NCBI RefSeq assembly: GCF_900105715.1
Contig: NZ_FNRY01000001.1
Span: 2,170,001-2,234,000 of the forward strand
DNA from: Paramicrobacterium humi
GTDB lineage: Bacteria > Actinomycetota > Actinomycetes > Actinomycetales > Microbacteriaceae
DNA: 64,000 bases
Direction of reading: 5' to 3'
Below the pieces are notes generated by a model. The model was not told the DNA's origin, made no database searches, and saw only the letters and a program-made list of their open reading frames with translations. Below, piece after piece: positions 60,095-64,000 of the stretch. The translations under genes were made by a program, and so were the position numbers. Every line of letters begins with the position of its first letter. Position 1 is the first letter of the stretch.

Positions 60095-61243
60095 CTAAAG
60101 GGTGTTGCCGAGCTTGAAGCCGGCCTCTGTGTCGCCCTTGCGCGTGTACGAGAAGCCGTCGGCGCCGATCGTGACGGCCATCTCGCTCTTGTCCTCGCGC
60201 TCGCGCACCGGCTGCGGGTTGCCGTCGAGATCGAGAACGAGCGAGGCCTCGGTGTACCAGCTCGGCACGACGGCGTGGCCCCACCAGTCGCGGCGCTGGT
60301 TGTCGTGCACGTCCCACGTCACGCGCGGGTTGTCGGGGTCGCCCGTGTAGTAGTCCTGCGTGTAGATCTCGACGCGGTGCCCGTCGGGGTCGCGCAAGTA
60401 GAGGTAGAACGCGTTCGAGACGCCGTGACGGCCGGGGCCGCGCTCGATCGCGTCCGACATGCGCAGCGCGCCGAGCTTGTCGCAGATCGCGATGATGTTG
60501 TGCTTCTCGTGCGTCGCGAACGCGACGTGGTGCATGCGCGGTCCCGCGCCGCCGGTCATCGCCGTGTCGTGCACGGTCGGCTTGCGGCGCATCCAGGCCG
60601 CGTACGTCGTGCCCTCGTCGTCCTGGATGTCCTCCGTCACGCGGAAGCCGAGGTCCTCCATGTACTTCACCGCGCGCGGCACGTCGGGCGTGACCTGGTT
60701 GAAGTGGTCGATGCGCACGAGCGCGCCGGGGGAGTACAGGTCGTACCGCCAGGCGAGACGCTCGACGTGCTCGACCTCGTAGAAGAATTCGTAGGGGAAG
60801 CCGAGCGGGTCCTCGACGCGCACGGAGTCGCCGATGCCCTTCGTGAAGCCCTCGGCGCGACGCTCGACACGGCAGCCGAGCTCGGTGTAGAACGCGACGG
60901 CGGCGTCGAGCTCCTCGGGGGAGCGCACGCGGTACGAGAACGCGGAGACGGCGGCCGTGTCGCCCTTGCGGAGCACGAGGTTGTGGTGGATGAACTCCTC
61001 GAGGCTGCGCAGGTAGACGGCGTTCTCGTCCTCCTCGGTCACGACGAGGCCGAGCACGTCGACGTAGAAGTTGCGGCTGACCTCGAGGTCGGTGACGACG
61101 AGCTCCATGTAGGCGCAGCGCAGCACGTCCGGCGGCGCGGCCTTCGGCGTGGGGATCGGGTTCGCGGGCGCCGGGACGGGGTCGCCTTGCGTCACGACGG
61201 GTTCGGGCGCGTCGGGGGTCACGACGGGTTCCTTTGTGCTCAT
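60095..61243 (-). CDS. hpaD: 3,4-dihydroxyphenylacetate 2,3-dioxygenase (homoprotocatechuate 2,3-dioxygenase)
   Basis: 382 aa. Extradiol ring cleavage of homoprotocatechuate in the 4-hydroxyphenylacetate pathway. Two glyoxalase-like repeats; metal ligands His in the M-H-H-V-A-F segment, an earlier His in R-I-D-H-F-N, and Glu in H-R-V-E-I-Y. It matches the Mn/Fe type found in Brevibacterium and Arthrobacter (about 365 aa) with an N-terminal Pro/Val-rich tail (~35 residues). Start ATG 61243. Last intact gene of the cluster. Confidence 0.9.
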   Translation of the reverse strand: MSTKEPVVTPDAPEPVVTQGDPVPAPANPIPTPKAAPPDVLRCAYMELVVTDLEVSRNFYVDVLGLVVTEEDENAVYLRSLEEFIHHNLVLRKGDTAAVSAFSYRVRSPEELDAAVAFYTELGCRVERRAEGFTKGIGDSVRVEDPLGFPYEFFYEVEHVERLAWRYDLYSPGALVRIDHFNQVTPDVPRAVKYMEDLGFRVTEDIQDDEGTTYAAWMRRKPTVHDTAMTGGAGPRMHHVAFATHEKHNIIAICDKLGALRMSDAIERGPGRHGVSNAFYLYLRDPDGHRVEIYTQDYYTGDPDNPRVTWDVHDNQRRDWWGHAVVPSWYTEASLVLDLDGNPQPVREREDKSEMAVTIGADGFSYTRKGDTEAGFKLGNTL

Positions 61244-61292
61244 GGTGCTTCCTTGCGTGTTTTGAGAGAGGAGATTGACGGATGCCGCCGGG

Positions 61293-62807
61293 CTATGCCC
61301 CGACGGTCTTCGCGGCTTCGCTGCCGAAGCGGGCCGTGTGCACGTCGCCGAGGGTGATGTGCACGGCCTGCTGGTCGGTGTAGAAGTCGATCGAGCGGTA
61401 GCCGCCCTCGTGGCCGAGGCCGGAGGCCTTGACGCCGCCGAACGGGGTGCGCAGGTCGCGCACGTTGTGCGAGTTGAGCCACACCATTCCCGCGTCGATC
61501 GACTGCACGAACGTGTGCGCACGGGTCAGGTCGCTCGTCCACACGTACGCGGCGAGGCCGTACTTCACGCCGTTCGCGAGCTCGAGGGCCTCCTCGTCGG
61601 AGTCGAACGGCGTGATCGCGACGACCGGGCCGAAGATCTCCTCCTGGAAGATGCGCGCGTCGGGCTTCACGTCGGCGAACACGGTCGGGGCGACGTAGTT
61701 GCCCGTGTCGAGGCCCTCGGGGCGGCCACCGCCGGCGAGCAGCCGGCCCTCGGTCTTGCCGATCTCGACGTAGCTCATGACCTTGTCGTAGTGCTCGGGG
61801 TGCACGAGCGCGCCGACCTCCGTCTTCGGATCGTGCGGGTCGCCGACGCGGATGTTCTTCGCGCGCGCGGCGTAGCGCTCGCAGAACTCGTCGTAGATCG
61901 AGCGCTCGACGAGGATGCGGCTGCCCGCGGTGCAGCGCTCGCCGTTGAGGGAGAAGACGCCGAACAGGGTCGAGTCGATCGCGGCGTCGAGGTCCGCGTC
62001 GGCGAAGACGACGGCGGGCGACTTGCCGCCGAGCTCCATCGACATGCCCTTGAGGTTCGCGGCGCAGTTGCCGAAGATGATCTGGCCCGTGCGGCTCTCG
62101 CCCGTGAACGAGATGAGCGGCACGTCGGGGTGCTTCACGAGCGCGTCGCCGGCCTCCTCGCCGATGCCGTTGACGAGGTTGAACACGCCCTTCGGCAGGC
62201 CCGCCTCTTCGAAGATCCCGGCCCACAGGCTCGCGGACAGCGGCGTGAACTCGGCGGGCTTGAGAACGACCGTGCAGCCCGAGGCGAGCGCGGGAGCGAG
62301 CTTCCAGCTCTCGAGCATGAACGGCGTGTTCCACGGCGTGATGAGGCCCGCGACGCCCTTCGGCTTGCGGTTCACGTAGTTGACCTGGCGGCCGGGCACC
62401 TTGTAGGCGTCGTCGGCCTGCGCGACGATCAGGTCGGCGAAGAAGCGGAAGTTCTCGGCCGCGCGCTGCGCCTGGCCGAGGGCCTGCGTGATCGGCAGCC
62501 CGGAGTCGAAGGTCTCGAGCTCGGCGAGCCGGGAGTCCTGCGCCTCGACGGCATCCGCGATCCGGCCCAGCACGCGAGCGCGAGCACGGGGCAGCATGCG
62601 CGGCCACGGCCCGTTGTCGAAGGCGTCCTTCGCGGCGGCGACGGCGCGATCGATGTCTTCCGACTGGCCGGCGGCGGCTGTCGCGTAGTTCTCGTTGGAC
62701 ACCGGGTCGAGCACGTCGAACGTCTTGCCGGAGATGCTGTCGACGAACTCGCCGCCGATGTAGTGCTTGATCGACGTCGGCAGGTTTTCGGGCACGTAGT
62801 GGACCAT
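61293..62807 (-). CDS. hpaE: 5-carboxymethyl-2-hydroxymuconate semialdehyde dehydrogenase
   Basis: 504 aa. NAD-dependent oxidation of the ring-cleavage semialdehyde to the dicarboxylate. Seen: W-N-T-P-F-M-L-E-S-W-K-L-A-P-A-L near residue 150, V-V-L-K-P-A-E-F, F-T-G-E-S, the catalytic E-L-G-G-K-S and Cys in N-G-E-R-C-T-A-G. Start ATG 62807 has AAGGAGGCACC. It lies 16 bp after the regulator gene and 49 bp before hpaD. Confidence 0.92.
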   Translation of the reverse strand: MVHYVPENLPTSIKHYIGGEFVDSISGKTFDVLDPVSNENYATAAAGQSEDIDRAVAAAKDAFDNGPWPRMLPRARARVLGRIADAVEAQDSRLAELETFDSGLPITQALGQAQRAAENFRFFADLIVAQADDAYKVPGRQVNYVNRKPKGVAGLITPWNTPFMLESWKLAPALASGCTVVLKPAEFTPLSASLWAGIFEEAGLPKGVFNLVNGIGEEAGDALVKHPDVPLISFTGESRTGQIIFGNCAANLKGMSMELGGKSPAVVFADADLDAAIDSTLFGVFSLNGERCTAGSRILVERSIYDEFCERYAARAKNIRVGDPHDPKTEVGALVHPEHYDKVMSYVEIGKTEGRLLAGGGRPEGLDTGNYVAPTVFADVKPDARIFQEEIFGPVVAITPFDSDEEALELANGVKYGLAAYVWTSDLTRAHTFVQSIDAGMVWLNSHNVRDLRTPFGGVKASGLGHEGGYRSIDFYTDQQAVHITLGDVHTARFGSEAAKTVGA

Positions 62808-62823
62808 GGGGTGCCTCCTTTGG

Positions 62824-63504
62824 TTAGGTGTGTCGTGGTTTGTGGTGGGACTGGTAGTCGAGGAACGCGTCAAGCGTCGCGGTGCGGTGGTCGCGCGCGG
62901 CGAGCTCGACGGTGAGCGGATCTGCGTCCGACTCGATGAGCTGGAGCAGATTCTCGTGCTCGGTCACGGAGTCCCGCGCCCGGCCGGGCACGAAGCTGAA
63001 CGTGGAGTCCCGCAGCACGCGCATGCGGTTCCAGCCCCGGTGCACGAGATCGAGAACGTGCGGGTTGGGGCAGTTCTCGAACAGCACGGAGTGGAACTCG
63101 AGGTTCAGCTCGGTGAACTGGTGCGGATTGAAGTCGTCGAGGCACGCGATCATCTGCGCGTTTATCGCGCGCGCCCGCTCGATGTCGTCAGCCGTGATGA
63201 ACGGCGCGGAGAAGCGCGTGGCCGCCCCCTCGACGAGCGCGAGGGTCTGCATCGTGTGCGCGTATTCGGTCTCCTCGACCATTGCGACCTGGGCGCCGAC
63301 GTTGCGCACGAACGTGACGAGGCCTTCCGCCTCGAGTCGGCGGATCGCCTCGCGCACGGGCACGACGCTGACGTCGAGCTCGCCGGCGATCTGGCTGAGC
63401 ACGAGCCGGTAGCCGGGGACGAAGCGACCGCTCTCAATGCGTTCGCGAATCCACGCGTACGCGCGCTCGGACTTGCTCTGCGTGGCGCCGGGCGCCGAGG
63501 ACAT
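62824..63504 (-). CDS. GntR-family regulator (FadR/FCD type)
   Basis: 226 aa from ATG 63504, which overlaps the stop of the upstream gene (TGATG); a longer start at 63522 is possible. Winged HTH (A-Y-A-W-I-R-E-R-I-E-S-G-R-F-V-P-G then V-S-V-V-P-V-R-E-A-I-R-R-L) and a C-terminal all-helical FCD domain with conserved Asp/His residues (L-N-L-E-F-H-S-V-L-F; R-D-H) that often bind a metal and an organic acid. Probably controls the homoprotocatechuate cluster in response to an aromatic acid or intermediate. Confidence 0.85.
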   Translation of the reverse strand: MSSAPGATQSKSERAYAWIRERIESGRFVPGYRLVLSQIAGELDVSVVPVREAIRRLEAEGLVTFVRNVGAQVAMVEETEYAHTMQTLALVEGAATRFSAPFITADDIERARAINAQMIACLDDFNPHQFTELNLEFHSVLFENCPNPHVLDLVHRGWNRMRVLRDSTFSFVPGRARDSVTEHENLLQLIESDADPLTVELAARDHRTATLDAFLDYQSHHKPRHT

Positions 63505-64000
63505 CACTGCGTCGACTGCCATGCGCGGTACCGTTCCCTCCACTCGGCGTTCATGGGGAAGAGGCCGTCGATGGCCTCGCCGTTCGCTACCTGCTCGGCG
63601 ATCCACGCGTCGGCGCGTTCCTGCTCGTACGCCTCGTCGATGACCTCGCGGGCGAGCTGCGGGGGGATGACGATGACGCCGTCGCCGTCGCCGACGATGA
63701 GGTCGCCCGGCTGAACGGCGGCGCCGCCGCACGCGATCGTCACGTCTGTATCCCACGGCACGTGCCGACGACCGAGGACGGAGGGGTGGGCGCCCTTCGA
63801 GAACACCGGGATGTCGAATCCCGACACTTCCTCGAAGTCCCGCACGCCGCCGTCGGTGACGATGCCGGCGGCGCCGCGCACTTGCGCCCGCAACGCGAGC
63901 ACGTCGCCCACGGTGCCGGTGCCCGATTCGCCCCGCGCCTCCATGACGAGCACCTCGCCGGGGTTCACGGCGTCGAAGGCGCGCTTCTGGGCGTTGTAGC
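63504..64000 (-). CDS. RraA-like aldolase/decarboxylase family protein (5' end outside window)
   Basis: At least 165 residues, open to the window edge, so the N-terminus is missing. Visible motifs: G-T-V-G-D-V-L-A-L-R-A, G-G-V-R-D, P-V-F-S-K-G-A-H-P, G-G-A-A-V-Q-P-G-D-L-I-V-G-D-G-D-G-V, the RraA/HMG-aldolase fold with the R-D catalytic and metal-binding pair. In aromatic pathways such proteins act as oxaloacetate decarboxylases or 4-hydroxy-4-methyl-2-oxoglutarate-type aldolases; here it sits at the head of the homoprotocatechuate operon. Confidence 0.8.
   Translation of the reverse strand, partial: YNAQKRAFDAVNPGEVLVMEARGESGTGTVGDVLALRAQVRGAAGIVTDGGVRDFEEVSGFDIPVFSKGAHPSVLGRRHVPWDTDVTIACGGAAVQPGDLIVGDGDGVIVIPPQLAREVIDEAYEQERADAWIAEQVANGEAIDGLFPMNAEWRERYRAWQSTQ

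Overview
The window reads as chromosomal DNA of a high-GC actinobacterium, most likely a member of Microbacteriaceae. The grounds are high GC, many GTG starts and leaderless messages, a DUF222/HNH endonuclease family, a Tad locus with a DUF4244 pilin next to topA-tmk-holB, a 6C RNA, a DtxR-type iron box, GTP-dependent PEP carboxykinase beside a ScfR/RamB regulator, and a very frequent octamer CGGATGCC/GGCATCCG. Genus cannot be fixed from sequence alone.

Layout. 1-8.3 kb: surface polysaccharide genes (GT2 end, GT-C-like membrane protein, DUF4012 protein, VanZ-like protein, UDP-sugar dehydrogenase) around a phosphoketolase. 8.4-12.4 kb: a candidate two-hairpin small RNA, a large LuxR-type ATPase regulator, and a SPW-repeat membrane protein with a TetR regulator and a likely TetR operator. 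12.4-22.8 kb: a variable zone packed with toxin-antitoxin modules and their remains (Phd/RelE, RHH/toxin, orphan VbhA-like, broken AbiEii-like nucleotidyltransferase, MNT fragment, intact MNT/HEPN, VapBC), a duplicated and decayed phosphatase-like gene, a DUF222 gene lacking its HNH part, tRNA-Pro, unknown membrane proteins, a Bcp peroxiredoxin and an MgtC protein.

22.9-30.7 kb: cell wall and central metabolism (metallophosphoesterase, PASTA-containing bifunctional PBP, DUF4177, RidA, GH3 lipoprotein, acetyl-CoA synthetase) followed by a textbook 6C RNA. 30.9-34.7 kb: a compact Tad pilus locus, split by a HicA-like/HTH pair and ending in a nest of palindromes. 35.1-42.3 kb: topA, tmk, holB, a secreted peptidase-like hydrolase, a frameshifted EamA transporter and tRNA-Thr. 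42.4-44 kb: a full-length DUF222/HNH gene.

44.2-48 kb: an iron-siderophore ABC importer behind a DtxR-type box. 48-52.8 kb: aldose epimerase, Gfo/Idh oxidoreductase, D,D-carboxypeptidase, nicotinamidase, and a two-gene module of unknown function. 52.9-55.6 kb: a self-contained membrane protein / winged-helix / ABC-2 exporter operon with a palindromic operator. 55.6-59.1 kb: divergent ScfR-like regulator and PEP carboxykinase. 59.1-64 kb: a scar fusing an aldehyde dehydrogenase front to a TetR tail, then a homoprotocatechuate (4-hydroxyphenylacetate) meta-cleavage cluster (HpaD, HpaE, GntR, RraA-like) that runs off the window.

The strongest leads are the dispersed octamer, used like a genome-wide sequence tag and at least once as an inverted pair forming a hairpin; the two-hairpin element at 8.4 kb with identical CTCCCTAA loops; and the layered gain and decay of toxin-antitoxin genes at 12-23 kb. 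No CRISPR array, insertion sequence or prophage was seen.
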